From contig JAUNVE010000003.1 of assembly GCA_030537795.1 (NCBI GenBank), positions 32,713-96,712 of the forward strand: a DNA stretch of 64,000 bases, written 5' to 3'. Below the pieces are notes generated by a model. It was not told the origin of the DNA, ran no database searches, and worked only from the letters and a program-made list of their open reading frames with translations. A program made the translations under genes and the position numbers. Below, piece by piece: positions 19,868 to 28,197 of the stretch; within the stretch, counting starts at the first letter, position 1, and every line of letters starts with the position of its first letter. The DNA comes from Actinomycetaceae bacterium. GTDB taxonomy: Bacteria > Actinomycetota > Actinomycetes > Actinomycetales > Actinomycetaceae.

Positions 19868-20263
19868 AGGAGGCTCATGAAGAGCCTTAAGGAGAGCCTA
19901 CCTGTAGGGCCGCGCGCCGCCGTTTGAACTAACCACCCCTCTCTCATACTTTTCCATTCTTACACCAGGGCTCTCCCTTGCTTTTTCGGCGCGGTAGCAC
20001 GGCTCTCTCATGCGGCGGGGCATCCTGCTGTAGGCTCTCTCAAGCTTTCTTGGTGCATTAGCAAGGCTCTCCCATGCGGTGGGACACCCTGCTGTAGGCT
20101 CTCTCATACCCTTTGAGCGGCGCCATGAAGGCTTTTAGATGTGAACCCAGGGCGTTATACACGGCAGTAATTGAATGAGTGAGCCGTCGGTATTCGTGAG
20201 ATGATGCGGTACAGATACCGGTATTTCGAGGCGGGCACAAAGAAACAAATACAAGGGAGAGCC
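19868..20263. other. Repeat-rich intergenic region
   Basis: About 400 bp without a gene. It holds the densest cluster of the ATGRGWGAGCC/GGCTCWCYCAT motif: 20001-20011, 20065-20075, 20097-20107 and, in the other orientation, 20175-20185; a near match GGCTCTCTCAA is at 20033-20043, and CTCTCTCAT occurs near 19941. A small hairpin AGGCTC/GAGCCT lies directly after the DUF3145 stop. The region ends in GGGAGAGCC directly before the GTG of the next gene. Confidence 0.75.
19997..20106. repeat. Tandem direct repeat, 64-bp period, containing the GGCTCTCTCAT motif
   Basis: The 46-bp segments 19997-20042 and 20061-20106 agree at 41 of 46 positions. Each contains two motif copies, one at either end, separated by TGCGG(C/T)GGG(G/A)CA(T/C)CCTGCTGTA. 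The 18 bases between the segments are not repeated. Confidence 0.85.
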
Positions 20264-20665
20264 GTGGGAATTTCGATTGCGGAGATGCTTGGAATGGAGC
20301 TACCTGATGATGATCTCGCAACCCTCAAACCAGATGGCGAATCAGACATCGAAATCGTCGAAACCCGCAATGAAGGGGAAAAGTCAAAGGAGAGCCTTGA
20401 AAGTGGGGGAGAACCGGATGACGTCGAGGAGGCCGTTGTCGCCGCCCTCCTTAACGAAACATCGGTTCCTGCCGAAAAGTTCTCCCCACAGCTCACTCTT
20501 CGAACTGATTTTGACCTCGACAACATTGGCCTCTACGCCGTGATTGCTGAGATCGAGCAAGAACTCAGCATCGAAATTCCGGATGCAGAAATCGAAAAAA
20601 CGATGACGCTTAGCGACCTTTTTGTGGTCGTTCGGTCCCATAAAACCTCTTCAAGCACGGGATAA
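20264..20665 (+). CDS. Acyl-carrier-protein-like protein lacking the attachment serine
   Basis: 133 residues from the GTG at 20264, which follows AAGGGAGAGCC (ribosome binding site formed by the dispersed motif). The C-terminal half (about residues 53-125) reads as an ACP fold: LTLRTDFDLDNIGLYAVIAEIEQELSIEIPDAEIEKTMTLSDLFVVV. In ACPs the helix II start is D-S-L with the phosphopantetheine serine; here it is D86-N87-I88, so no prosthetic group could be attached at that place. The N-terminal half is acidic and of low complexity. It precedes sdhCAB; no fatty-acid genes are near. Either a degenerate ACP or one that acts as a binding module. Confidence 0.65.
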   Translation: MGISIAEMLGMELPDDDLATLKPDGESDIEIVETRNEGEKSKESLESGGEPDDVEEAVVAALLNETSVPAEKFSPQLTLRTDFDLDNIGLYAVIAEIEQELSIEIPDAEIEKTMTLSDLFVVVRSHKTSSSTG

Positions 20666-20704
20666 GCTGAGTAGTGAGAGCTCTCCCTAGCGTTGGAGGA
20701 TACG

Positions 20705-21415
20705 ATGACCATCCACGGTCGCGTCTGGAGTCCACGCGACACATCACCGCCTCGTCCGTCGAACTGGGTGCTGAAGGCAACCATGTCGGTTACGGGCATT
20801 ATCATGGCAGCTTTTGTCCTGATACATATGCTCGGCAACTTGAAAATCTTTAGTTCTCACACCGCTTTCAACGCGTACTCACAATGGTTGCGCGAAGTCC
20901 TGTATCCACTACTTCCTTATGAGGGATTACTGTGGATCGCACGGCTCACTCTTGGGCTCTGCCTGGCGGCCCACGTGTGGGCGGCACTGGTCGTATGGAT
21001 GCGTTCGCGCCGCAATAGTGCAGGAGGGCGCCCCCGCGGTGTCGATGGCTGGTTAGCAAAGCTGATGCTTCCAACCGGCCTAGTCATATTGGCATTTGTG
21101 GTGATTCATATCCTCGACCTGACGATTGGACGCCTGGTAGCTCCGGTGGAATTTCAACATCCGGATCCGCAATTCCACGCGGCGGCAAATCTCGTTGCCT
21201 CACTTGATCGCCCGGTAATGGCGATCCTGTACTTAACCGTTCTTATTGCCGTTGCATTGCACGTGGCACATGGGATTCAACTGGCGGTTAATGACTTGGG
21301 AGCAACATCGCAGAGGCTTCGAGTAAGCGCACGCATTGTCGGCTATATTCTCGCTCTGCTCATTCTTGTTGGCGATTCCGCCGTTGTTCTATCGGCACAT
21401 CTGGGGGTGGTTTAG
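20705..21415 (+). CDS. sdhC: Succinate dehydrogenase cytochrome b subunit
   Basis: 236 residues with five hydrophobic segments, the single-subunit diheme cytochrome b558 type seen in Bacillus and actinobacteria. Histidines suited to heme ligation occur within the membrane segments: VLIHMLGN, AAHVWAA, VVIHILDL and ALHVAHGI. Anchors the SdhAB catalytic subunits and passes electrons to menaquinone. The ATG at 20705 has GGAGG at 20695-20699. Confidence 0.9.
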   Translation: MTIHGRVWSPRDTSPPRPSNWVLKATMSVTGIIMAAFVLIHMLGNLKIFSSHTAFNAYSQWLREVLYPLLPYEGLLWIARLTLGLCLAAHVWAALVVWMRSRRNSAGGRPRGVDGWLAKLMLPTGLVILAFVVIHILDLTIGRLVAPVEFQHPDPQFHAAANLVASLDRPVMAILYLTVLIAVALHVAHGIQLAVNDLGATSQRLRVSARIVGYILALLILVGDSAVVLSAHLGVV

Positions 21416-23356
21416 GTGAAGATCACTCGAGGCAACACTCTCTCATCACGAATTCCGGAGGGCGTCGCGCCGGATCAGCGATGGAATGAGCACAAGCAGC
21501 GGTTGCGTCTGGTATCCCCTTCGAATCGTCGTAAGTTCCGAATTATTGTTGTTGGCACCGGTTTAGCGGGTGCTGGGGCGGCGTCCTCATTAGCGGAATT
21601 GGGCTATCAAGTCACGGCGGTGACCTATCATGACTCCCCGCGACGGGCACATTCCGTTGCCGCCCAGGGCGGTATCAACGCGGCGCGCGGCAAACGGGTT
21701 GACGGAGACGGTTTATATCGCTTTGTCGTGGACACCGTAAAAGGCGGTGATTTCCGCGCGCGTGAGGCAGAGGCATGGCGACTGGCGGAAGAGTCTTCAC
21801 GAGTTATCGACCATTTGAATGCTCAGGGTGTTCCATTTGCACGCGAATACGGAGGCTCTCTCGCGAATCGTTCCTTTGGTGGTGTGCAGGTCTCGCGCAC
21901 CTTCTATTCGCGTGGACAAACGGGCCAGCAGCTCCAGATAGCGGCCTCCCAATCGCTTATGCGGCAAGTCAGGTCGGGGCGCGTCGATTTATGGATCCGA
22001 CACGAAATGCTCGATTTGATCGTGGAGGATGGTCGAGCGGTCGGCGTTGTGGTCCGAAACCTTGTGACGGGGCAGCTAACCGCACTGACGGCAGATGCAG
22101 TAATTCTTGCGACAGGTGGGTACGGTAACGTCTACAGGTATTCGACACTCGCGAAGAATTCGAATGCATCTGCGGCCTGGCGAGCACATCTGCGCGGTGC
22201 CGCAATCGCGAATACATCTTTCATTCAGTTCCACCCGACGGCTCTTCCGATCCAAACTCCGTGGCAGTCGAAGACGACGCTGATGAGCGAGTCTTTACGC
22301 AACGACGGTCGGATTTGGGTTCCGGCACAAGCGGGGGATGACAGAGCCGCCAATGATATTCCAGAGGATGAACGCGACTACTATCTCGAACGTAAATATC
22401 CGGCGTTTGGAAACCTCACTCCTCGCGATGTTGCATCTCGTGCTGCCCGCGAACAGATTGAGGCCGGGCACGGTGTGGGCCCGATGAAGAATGCTGTCAA
22501 TCTTGACTTCAGTGATGCCATAGAGCGGCTAGGAGTCGATATTTTAAATGAGCGGTACGGAAACCTATTCGATATGTACGTGGATGCAACCGGTGAGGAT
22601 CCACGTGAAACGCCGATGCGGATCGCGCCGGGAGCTCATTTCACGATGGGTGGTCTCTGGGTTGATTACAACCTCATGAGCACGATTCCTGGGCTCTTTG
22701 TTGCGGGCGAAGCATCTTATGCCTACCACGGTGCGAACCGTCTGGGAGCTAATTCCCTACTGTCCGCCTGCGTTGACGGATGGTTCGTCATACCGAATGT
22801 CGTTCCCGATTACCTCGCGGGAATCCTCGGTCAGCGACGTCCGGACGCGGCATCGTCTGCCGCGCAGTCGACGTTGGCTGATGCGGGCGAAAGAATTCAG
22901 CGACTGATGAGGGCGAGTGGCGATACTCCCGCCGAGGAAATCCACCGCTGTCTAGGCTCACTGATGTATTCGCACTGCGGAGTTTCGCGCAATGCCGAAA
23001 GGCTCACTCATGGAATTGAGGAAGTAGATCAGTTGCGCAGTGACTATCTGGCAAACCTCCGAGTCACTGGCGAAGCAGAGAGAGTGAACCAAGATTTAGA
23101 AGTCGCTTTGCGCGTCGAAGACTATCTCCAGCTTGCGCAAACGATGTGCGTAGACGCCCTCCACCGGGAGGAGTCGTGCGGAGCCCACTATCGCGAAGAG
23201 TACTCGCTCGATGGAGAGGCTATGCGCCGGGATGATAAATGGATGCATACGACCGCCTGGATGACACGGGGGTGGGAGGACGAACCAGAGTTCGTTGACT
23301 ACCGTGAGCCTTTGGCTTTTGAGGCCGTCGAGCCGGCAACAAGGAGCTACACGTGA
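21416..23356 (+). CDS. sdhA: Succinate dehydrogenase/fumarate reductase flavoprotein subunit
   Basis: 646 residues. FAD-binding VVGTGLAGAGAASSLAE (about 45-61) and H79 in RRAHSVAAQGGIN, the covalent FAD site. Catalytic region with SRTFYSRGQTGQQL, FIQFHPTALP, and HFTMGGLWVDYNLMSTIPGLFVAGE. Converts succinate to fumarate (or the reverse) together with SdhB and SdhC. GTG start immediately after the sdhC stop codon; overlaps sdhB by GTGA. With aspA just downstream, fumarate made from aspartate could be reduced by this complex; that is inference. Confidence 0.95.
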   Translation: MKITRGNTLSSRIPEGVAPDQRWNEHKQRLRLVSPSNRRKFRIIVVGTGLAGAGAASSLAELGYQVTAVTYHDSPRRAHSVAAQGGINAARGKRVDGDGLYRFVVDTVKGGDFRAREAEAWRLAEESSRVIDHLNAQGVPFAREYGGSLANRSFGGVQVSRTFYSRGQTGQQLQIAASQSLMRQVRSGRVDLWIRHEMLDLIVEDGRAVGVVVRNLVTGQLTALTADAVILATGGYGNVYRYSTLAKNSNASAAWRAHLRGAAIANTSFIQFHPTALPIQTPWQSKTTLMSESLRNDGRIWVPAQAGDDRAANDIPEDERDYYLERKYPAFGNLTPRDVASRAAREQIEAGHGVGPMKNAVNLDFSDAIERLGVDILNERYGNLFDMYVDATGEDPRETPMRIAPGAHFTMGGLWVDYNLMSTIPGLFVAGEASYAYHGANRLGANSLLSACVDGWFVIPNVVPDYLAGILGQRRPDAASSAAQSTLADAGERIQRLMRASGDTPAEEIHRCLGSLMYSHCGVSRNAERLTHGIEEVDQLRSDYLANLRVTGEAERVNQDLEVALRVEDYLQLAQTMCVDALHREESCGAHYREEYSLDGEAMRRDDKWMHTTAWMTRGWEDEPEFVDYREPLAFEAVEPATRSYT

Positions 23357-24090
23357 AACTTGTATTAAAGATATGGCGTCAAGAAACGCCGACCTCGGCC
23401 GGAACATTTCGCACCTACCAGGTTGATGCGGATCCGAACATGTCCTGGTTGGAGTTACTTGACCATTTGAACGCGCAGCGTCTACGAAATGGCCAGGAGC
23501 CTGTTGCATTTGATTCTGATTGCCGGGAGGGAATTTGCGGTTCTTGCGGCCTCGTCATTAATGGGAGAGCCCACGGGGATAAGCCGAATACTCCCGCCTG
23601 CCATCAACGCGTTGGACAACGTCGGGATGGAGAAACGGTGACGATCGAACCACTTCGCGCGAGTCAGTTCCCCGTGCTTAAAGATCTCATGGTCGATCGT
23701 TCGGCCCTCGACGCGATTATCCTTGCCGGCGCCTATTCCGACACTGATACCGGCACGGCGCCAGATGCTGACACGGTGGGTAATACCCACGATGTTGCTG
23801 AATCAGCGCTCGATATGGCCGCCTGTATCGGATGCGGTGCCTGCGTTGTCGCCTGCCCAAACGGTGCTGCCAATCTCTTTACCGGCGCAAAGCTCTCTCA
23901 TCTATCTCAACTGACAATCCCCGCCCGGCAACGACGTGATCGTGCCCGTACGATGACGGCCGCGATGGAGCAGTTTTTTGGGCCGTGTTCTCTTTACGGT
24001 GAATGCGCGGAGGTCTGTCCGGCGGGAATTCCTTTGCGCGCCGTGGCCGCTGTGATGCGTGAGAGGGCGTACGCGCCGAAGTCTTCGTAA
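23353..24090 (+). CDS. sdhB: Succinate dehydrogenase/fumarate reductase iron-sulfur subunit
   Basis: 245 residues. [2Fe-2S] ligands C57, C62, C65 and C83 (CREGICGSCG...ACH); first cubane cluster motif C159-x2-C162-x2-C165-x3-C169 (CIGCGACVVAC), and a second set in CSLYGECAEVCP. Passes electrons between SdhA and SdhC. The codons for INGRAHGD at 23561-23571 contain a full copy of the dispersed motif (ATGGGAGAGCC). GTG start overlapping sdhA. Confidence 0.95.
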   Translation: MKLVLKIWRQETPTSAGTFRTYQVDADPNMSWLELLDHLNAQRLRNGQEPVAFDSDCREGICGSCGLVINGRAHGDKPNTPACHQRVGQRRDGETVTIEPLRASQFPVLKDLMVDRSALDAIILAGAYSDTDTGTAPDADTVGNTHDVAESALDMAACIGCGACVVACPNGAANLFTGAKLSHLSQLTIPARQRRDRARTMTAAMEQFFGPCSLYGECAEVCPAGIPLRAVAAVMRERAYAPKSS

Positions 24091-24093
24091 TGC

Positions 24094-24159
24094 ATGAGAG
24101 AGCTTACCTGCGCAAACGGCAATGGGTATGAGAGAGCCGTGAACGCAAACGGCACCGGA
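24094..24159. repeat. Direct repeat pair with the ATGAGAGAGC motif and CGCAAACGGCA
   Basis: Two copies, period 34 bp: ATGAGAGAGCTT...CGCAAACGGCA starting at 24094 and ATGAGAGAGCCG...CGCAAACGGCA starting at 24128. They lie between sdhB and the aspA promoter. The second copy carries the exact 11-mer; the first differs at the last base. Confidence 0.75.
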
Positions 24160-24172
24160 GAATAAAAAACGC

Positions 24173-24193
24173 TATTCTGGGACAAACTGTCCC
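24173..24193 (+). promoter_or_regulatory. aspA -10 element and overlapping dyad operator
   Basis: A -10-like TATTCT (24173-24178) is followed at 24179-24193 by a perfect dyad GGGACA-AAC-TGTCCC that would cover the transcription start. This is a classic position for a repressor. No good -35 is visible, so an activator may also be involved. Confidence 0.5.
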
Positions 24194-24212
24194 GCTAAGA
24201 AAGACAATAGAG

Positions 24213-25652
24213 ATGGAAACCCGCACCGAAGTTGATTTGCTCGGATCCCGTGAAGTTCCTGCAGATGTTTACTGGGGAATCCATACGCTACGAGCTATTG
24301 AGAACTTCCCGATTTCCGGCCGCAGAATCGACGACTTCCCGACTTTTGTTCGAGGAATGGTTCAAGTGAAGAAGGCGAGCGCTCGGGCTAACCGTCGCCT
24401 CAAGGTGTTGCCGCGTGACATAGCGGATGCCATCGAAGCTGCCTGTGATCGCATCCTTGATGAGGGTGCATGTATGGATCAGTTTCCGACGGATGTGTTT
24501 CAGGGAGGCGCAGGCACATCCGTGAATATGAATACTAATGAAGTAATAGCCAATCTCGCCCTCGAAATGATTGGGGCAAATAAGGGCGATTACCATCTGA
24601 TTCATCCCAATGATGACGTCAATAAATCCCAGTCGACAAATGACGCATACCCAACAGGATTCCGTCTTGCGGTGTACGGAGAACTGAAAGAGCTGACGGT
24701 TTGTGTCGAAGAATTGATTGCTGCTCTCGACGCTAAAGGGAAAGAGTTTGACAGTATCTTGAAGATGGGGCGCACTCAGTTACAGGATGCAGTTCCCATG
24801 ACGCTGGGGCAGGAGTTTTCTGGGTTTGCTGTCACTTTGGCTGAAGATATGCGCATTATTGAGCGCGCAGCGGAGAATCTGCTGGAAGTTAATCTTGGTG
24901 CGACAGCCATTGGCACTAAACTGAATACCCCTGATGGCTATGCTTCGATTGCTTGCACAGAACTCGCAGATGTAACTGGTCTGCCTGTTAAACCGGCCAA
25001 GCATTTGGTGGAAGCCACGTCGGATACTGGCGCATTGGTGCTCGTGCATGCGGCACTGAAGCGTCTGGCCGGAAAACTATCGAAGATCTGTAATGATCTG
25101 CGTCTGCTGTCGTCCGGGCCACGCGCTGGCTTGGGCGAGATTTCGCTACCGGCACGTCAAGCGGGTTCGTCGATTATGCCAGCCAAGGTCAATCCCGTAA
25201 TACCTGAGGTCGTCAATCAGGTCTGTTTTAAGGTGATTGGCAATGATGTGTGTATTGCGCTTGCCGCGGAGGCCGGACAATTGCAACTCAACGTGATGGA
25301 ACCGGTGATTGCACAAGCAATCTATGAGTCGATGTCACTTATGGAAAATGCGACAAAAACGTTGGCTCGCAATTGTATTTCTGGAATCACCGCCAATGAG
25401 GATGTTTGTCGCCAGCAGGTTCTCAACTCTATCGGAATTATTACGTATTTTAATGAGATCATCGGCCACCGAAATGGAGACCTTATTGGTCGGGAGGCGG
25501 CTAGGACAGGGAAAAACGTCGCTGAGCTTATTGTGGAAAAGGAATTGATGACGCAAGAGCAGGTTGAGTCGATTCTGTCGGTAGATAACTTGGTCAATCC
25601 CGTGTATGCCGGTCGGGTATGGAGTGATGGGGAGAAGGGACTACCGAGCTGA
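24213..25652 (+). CDS. aspA: Aspartate ammonia-lyase
   Basis: 479 residues, usual length. Reversible deamination of aspartate to fumarate. Fumarase/aspartase superfamily signature [20 protein letters not shown] near residue 320; [18 protein letters not shown] and the [15 protein letters not shown] segment are aspartase-like. The ATG at 24213 follows AAGAAAGACAATAGAG, a weak ribosome binding site. Base use on the coding strand is richer in G and T than in the genes before 20 kb. Confidence 0.93.
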   Translation: METRTEVDLLGSREVPADVYWGIHTLRAIENFPISGRRIDDFPTFVRGMVQVKKASARANRRLKVLPRDIADAIEAACDRILDEGACMDQFPTDVFQGGAGTSVNMNTNEVIANLALEMIGANKGDYHLIHPNDDVNKSQSTNDAYPTGFRLAVYGELKELTVCVEELIAALDAKGKEFDSILKMGRTQLQDAVPMTLGQEFSGFAVTLAEDMRIIERAAENLLEVNLGATAIGTKLNTPDGYASIACTELADVTGLPVKPAKHLVEATSDTGALVLVHAALKRLAGKLSKICNDLRLLSSGPRAGLGEISLPARQAGSSIMPAKVNPVIPEVVNQVCFKVIGNDVCIALAAEAGQLQLNVMEPVIAQAIYESMSLMENATKTLARNCISGITANEDVCRQQVLNSIGIITYFNEIIGHRNGDLIGREAARTGKNVAELIVEKELMTQEQVESILSVDNLVNPVYAGRVWSDGEKGLPS

Positions 25653-26258
25653 CGCGCGCATCGGGGAGTGATCTCAACTTCCAAAACAGATCCAACTTGT
25701 TATCGTCTTGAAGCAATTGGTTTGCAATCACGCCCTCCGTCCGTTAGGAATGAACGCTTTGATGCGGAGTAGTTTTTAGGGTGAGGGCGGCTTGGGGCAA
25801 GACTCGCAGGTCTGATAGTAGCGGTAGCTAAAGTGGCGTGATGAGCAGTTACGCGGCGTATTCGAAGTTTTTGAATGTCGCGGATGGCGCTAGGAGCCAG
25901 CGGTTTCACTAGGTCATGATGTGAGAATGCCATAAAAGTAGTGAGTGATAAGCACCCCTGCGATGGGTTATGTTTCATATTTTGGAAGATTGTCCACAAA
26001 TATTCTCATTGAGCTTTGACTTCGGGTCACTGATTTATACAGTGAAAACCTCAGGTCATGGTCTGAAACAGAACATGGTCGTCGAAATATCGCGCTACGT
26101 CACGGTGATGGTGAGAGAGTTTCTTTTGCGATTGGTGTGATTTTGAATAGTGTGCGCGTGGAGTTTGACGACATAGCTATACTGCGCTCTCCCTTTAGGT
26201 ATTGACTGGACAGGACTGTGAGGGGCAACGATGAGCGGGCTAAAAGTTAAGGAGAGCC
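25653..26258. other. 606-bp region without a recognisable gene
   Basis: A/T-richer than its neighbours. I find no convincing coding sequence; an 99-codon frame on the minus strand has no family resemblance and no ribosome binding site. Noted items: a DnaA-box-like TTGTCCACA at 25990-25998, AGTGAAAACCTC near 26040 that recurs near 26670 upstream of the second cassette gene, a TATACT near 26178, and AAGGAGAGCC right before the next start. It may be the regulatory region of the cassette downstream or the remnant of lost genes. Confidence 0.6.
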
Positions 26259-26567
26259 ATGAAACGTACTATCGCACTCCTCGTGTGTTTAATCGCAAGC
26301 GCGTCTTTTCTCCCGTCTCCGGTTAGTGAATCGGCACTGGGAGCCTCCCTAATGCCGATGAAACAAGGAGAACAGTTTTCCATTTTCCCCGAACCGGGGG
26401 TATATGTGATTCCGACAAAGAATGGAGGCTTTCAAAGAGCTCTTTTCAGCGGTCCCGCTGCTGGTGACGTGCTGTCTGTTGGGTGCCTGCCTGCGACTAT
26501 CGGGAGCGGGGGTTATGCCACCAGATTATGCCCGATAGCAGACAGTGAAAAGCTTGAGGGTCAGTAA
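26259..26567 (+). CDS. Small exported protein with a GVYVIPTKNGG domain
   Basis: 102 residues, family not recognised. A signal peptide is likely (KR, then hydrophobic to about residue 20). The rest is a compact domain with FPEPGVYVIPTKNGGFQRAL (about 46-65), followed by DVLSVGC and a second Cys in GGYATRLCP, so one disulfide is possible. The same domain opens the gene at 27330. Start fixed by AAGGAGAGCC directly before the ATG. It may be a full small protein or a truncated copy of the longer paralog. Confidence 0.65.
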   Translation: MKRTIALLVCLIASASFLPSPVSESALGASLMPMKQGEQFSIFPEPGVYVIPTKNGGFQRALFSGPAAGDVLSVGCLPATIGSGGYATRLCPIADSEKLEGQ

Positions 26568-26603
26568 ATTCGCCGGTAGCACTTTGCCTGTAATGAGTGG
26601 TTC

Positions 26604-26628
26604 ATATGTGGAAAAGTTTTCCACATAT
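26604..26628. promoter_or_regulatory. Perfect 25-bp palindrome between cassette genes
   Basis: Arms ATATGTGGAAAA (26604-26615) and TTTTCCACATAT (26617-26628) around one central G. Each arm contains TTTTCCACA, one base from the DnaA box TTATCCACA. It could form a hairpin after the 26259 gene or serve as an operator; a T run follows only weakly. Confidence 0.6.
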
Positions 26629-26703
26629 TTACCTTGGCGAGTTTGCTGGAGGGAACTGGGTTTGTAAAGTGAAAACCTCGGTGAGCGATCTTGGGGGGAT
26701 AGC

Positions 26704-27330
26704 GTGATCGTCAAAGGACTTCGCATTCTGGTTGGTGCTACCGCAGTCATCTGTGCGCTTGGTGGGTGCTCGACAAGCGAAGCAGAAACCGAACCAACTC
26801 CCACTATCAGTTATCCGCCTGCTTCTTCGTCGACGGCTCCGTCAGAGATTCCGATTGCCGACGAACTTATTGCGCAACCTGACAATCCCTACCCCTTCCC
26901 GTTGCCGATACCGGGAGAACATATGCATGAAAACACTCAGCAGGGGGCGGAAGAATTCGCTTACTACTATATTGAGCAGCTTGGTTACTTTAACAATATG
27001 AATGACATCAGCATTATGGAACCGCTGACGCATGAAGACTGCACAAGGTGCTGGCAAACCTATTCCGATGTGCAAGAGCAGTATGCGGAGGGGGCGTGGG
27101 CTGCTAACTTGCAATATGTTCCGGTAAAGGTGTGGGACTATACGCGGGATGAGGAAACTGGCGACATTGTGATAATCGTATTGGTTATCAACGATGAATG
27201 GCTGTCTTATTCCAAGGAAGATTCCGAACCGGTTACGATGCCTGCCCGACGAGCTTTTTTCCAAGTCAATGTGGAGTGGAACGGACAATGGCTAGCGAAA
27301 GCGACCTACGCCAAAATTGAGGAGAAATAG
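26704..27330 (+). CDS. Lipoprotein, probably DUF6318 family
   Basis: 208 residues. Lipoprotein signal peptide with lipobox ALGGC (Cys about residue 21), then a Thr/Ser/Pro-rich linker (about 22-55), then a folded domain: NTQQGAEEFAYYYIEQLGYFNNMNDISIMEPLTHEDCTRC. A Cys pair C-T-R-C in that domain and the pattern of an AEEFxxYYxExLxYxxxxxD helix resemble the actinobacterial DUF6318 lipoproteins (NTF2-like shape suspected). GTG start with GGGGGA at 26692-26697. Overlaps the next gene at TAGTG, so both are co-translated. Confidence 0.65.
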   Translation: MIVKGLRILVGATAVICALGGCSTSEAETEPTPTISYPPASSSTAPSEIPIADELIAQPDNPYPFPLPIPGEHMHENTQQGAEEFAYYYIEQLGYFNNMNDISIMEPLTHEDCTRCWQTYSDVQEQYAEGAWAANLQYVPVKVWDYTRDEETGDIVIIVLVINDEWLSYSKEDSEPVTMPARRAFFQVNVEWNGQWLAKATYAKIEEK

Positions 27331-28154
27331 TGAAGATCGTACTCGTTAGTCTTATCCTCTCCATCATGAATTCTCCGTTTCTTCCAACGAACATGGATGA
27401 TTCAATTGTAAATAACCACACTTCAACACCCCTCGAAACTCCTGTGAAATTCTCAATGTTTCCCGAGGCCGGAGTATATGTGATTCCCACGAAAAACGGT
27501 GGCACTCAAAGAGCACTTTCAGGCGGCACAGTCGATAGTGATGTATTGCTACTCGGCTGTATGCCGGGAACGGTCGGCCGCGGCGGCTACGCGACGGCAC
27601 TTTGCCCAATGCCTGAAAAACAATCGAAAGCGGCGTCTCAGAAAGCTGATTCTGAAACCGCCGAAGCCCCCCAAGACTCTCCGGAGGGCCCATCATTCGA
27701 AGAGCAACTTTTCACAGTGCTATCGGCCGCCACTCCGCCCTCGAGTGAACTACATATTCAACCCGACCAGGACTGGGTCTATACTCAGATTCCGACGCTG
27801 GCCTATCTGACCAATACCTCTGGCAGCGAAAGTGGTTCTTTCGGCGGTGTGCAAGCCGAGGTGGAATGGTTTGCGTCAGAGTTCCGAATTCAGTTTGAAC
27901 CGGGTGCCGCCCCCGTTATCTCGCGGGTTCCCGGCGCCCCTTATCCGCATCATGAAATCGAGTACACCTATATGTCCGAGGGGGACTTCAGGCCGGCGGC
28001 AACAATTATGTGGGGCGCTGAGGTCACCATTAATGGGCGTTCTATCCGTTTTGAGCGCGTTGCCCAGACTCGAGTTCAGAATCATCAAAAGATCCGCGCA
28101 AAGGATGGCTACGCCGTGCTGACTGTTAACCCCAACGACAGGGCCGCACTCTGA
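27330..28154 (+). CDS. Exported protein with GVYVIPTKNGG domain and C-terminal extension
   Basis: 274 residues, family not recognised. Short hydrophobic N-terminus (possible signal peptide or anchor), then the domain shared with the 26259 product: FPEAGVYVIPTKNGGTQRAL, DVLLLGC and GGYATALCP. A charged Ser/Glu-rich linker (about 92-130) leads to a 140-residue second part that looks like a beta-rich extracellular domain (PTLAYLTNTSG, VEWFASEFRIQFEPGAAPVISRVPGAPYPH, TIMWGAEVTINGRSIRF). GTG start inside the stop of the lipoprotein gene. Confidence 0.65.
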   Translation: MKIVLVSLILSIMNSPFLPTNMDDSIVNNHTSTPLETPVKFSMFPEAGVYVIPTKNGGTQRALSGGTVDSDVLLLGCMPGTVGRGGYATALCPMPEKQSKAASQKADSETAEAPQDSPEGPSFEEQLFTVLSAATPPSSELHIQPDQDWVYTQIPTLAYLTNTSGSESGSFGGVQAEVEWFASEFRIQFEPGAAPVISRVPGAPYPHHEIEYTYMSEGDFRPAATIMWGAEVTINGRSIRFERVAQTRVQNHQKIRAKDGYAVLTVNPNDRAAL

Positions 28155-28168
28155 ACCGATATTTCAAT

Positions 28169-28197
28169 CGCGTCGCCTAACCCGGCAGCGCGACGCG
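28169..28197. terminator. Possible hairpin between convergent cassette and mutY
   Basis: Arms CGCGTCGC (28169-28176) and GCGACGCG (28190-28197), loop 13, located at the junction of two convergent genes and overlapping the mutY 3' end. No T run on either strand, so only the position supports it. Confidence 0.35.

Noticed and set aside
19997..20106. CRISPR-like array
   Set aside because: Only two copies, the repeated part is longer than the spacer, and no cas genes are present.
25700..25999. 99-codon frame on the minus strand
   Set aside because: No ribosome binding site, no family resemblance, low-complexity composition; probably a chance frame in non-coding DNA.
25653..26703. Replication origin (gene-poor, A/T-richer, DnaA-box-like sites, near the place where strand bias changes)
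   Set aside because: No dnaA, dnaN, gyrB, rpmH or parAB nearby, only two or three box-like words, and the housekeeping genes on the left would then run against replication. Without a full-genome skew plot I do not call it oriC.
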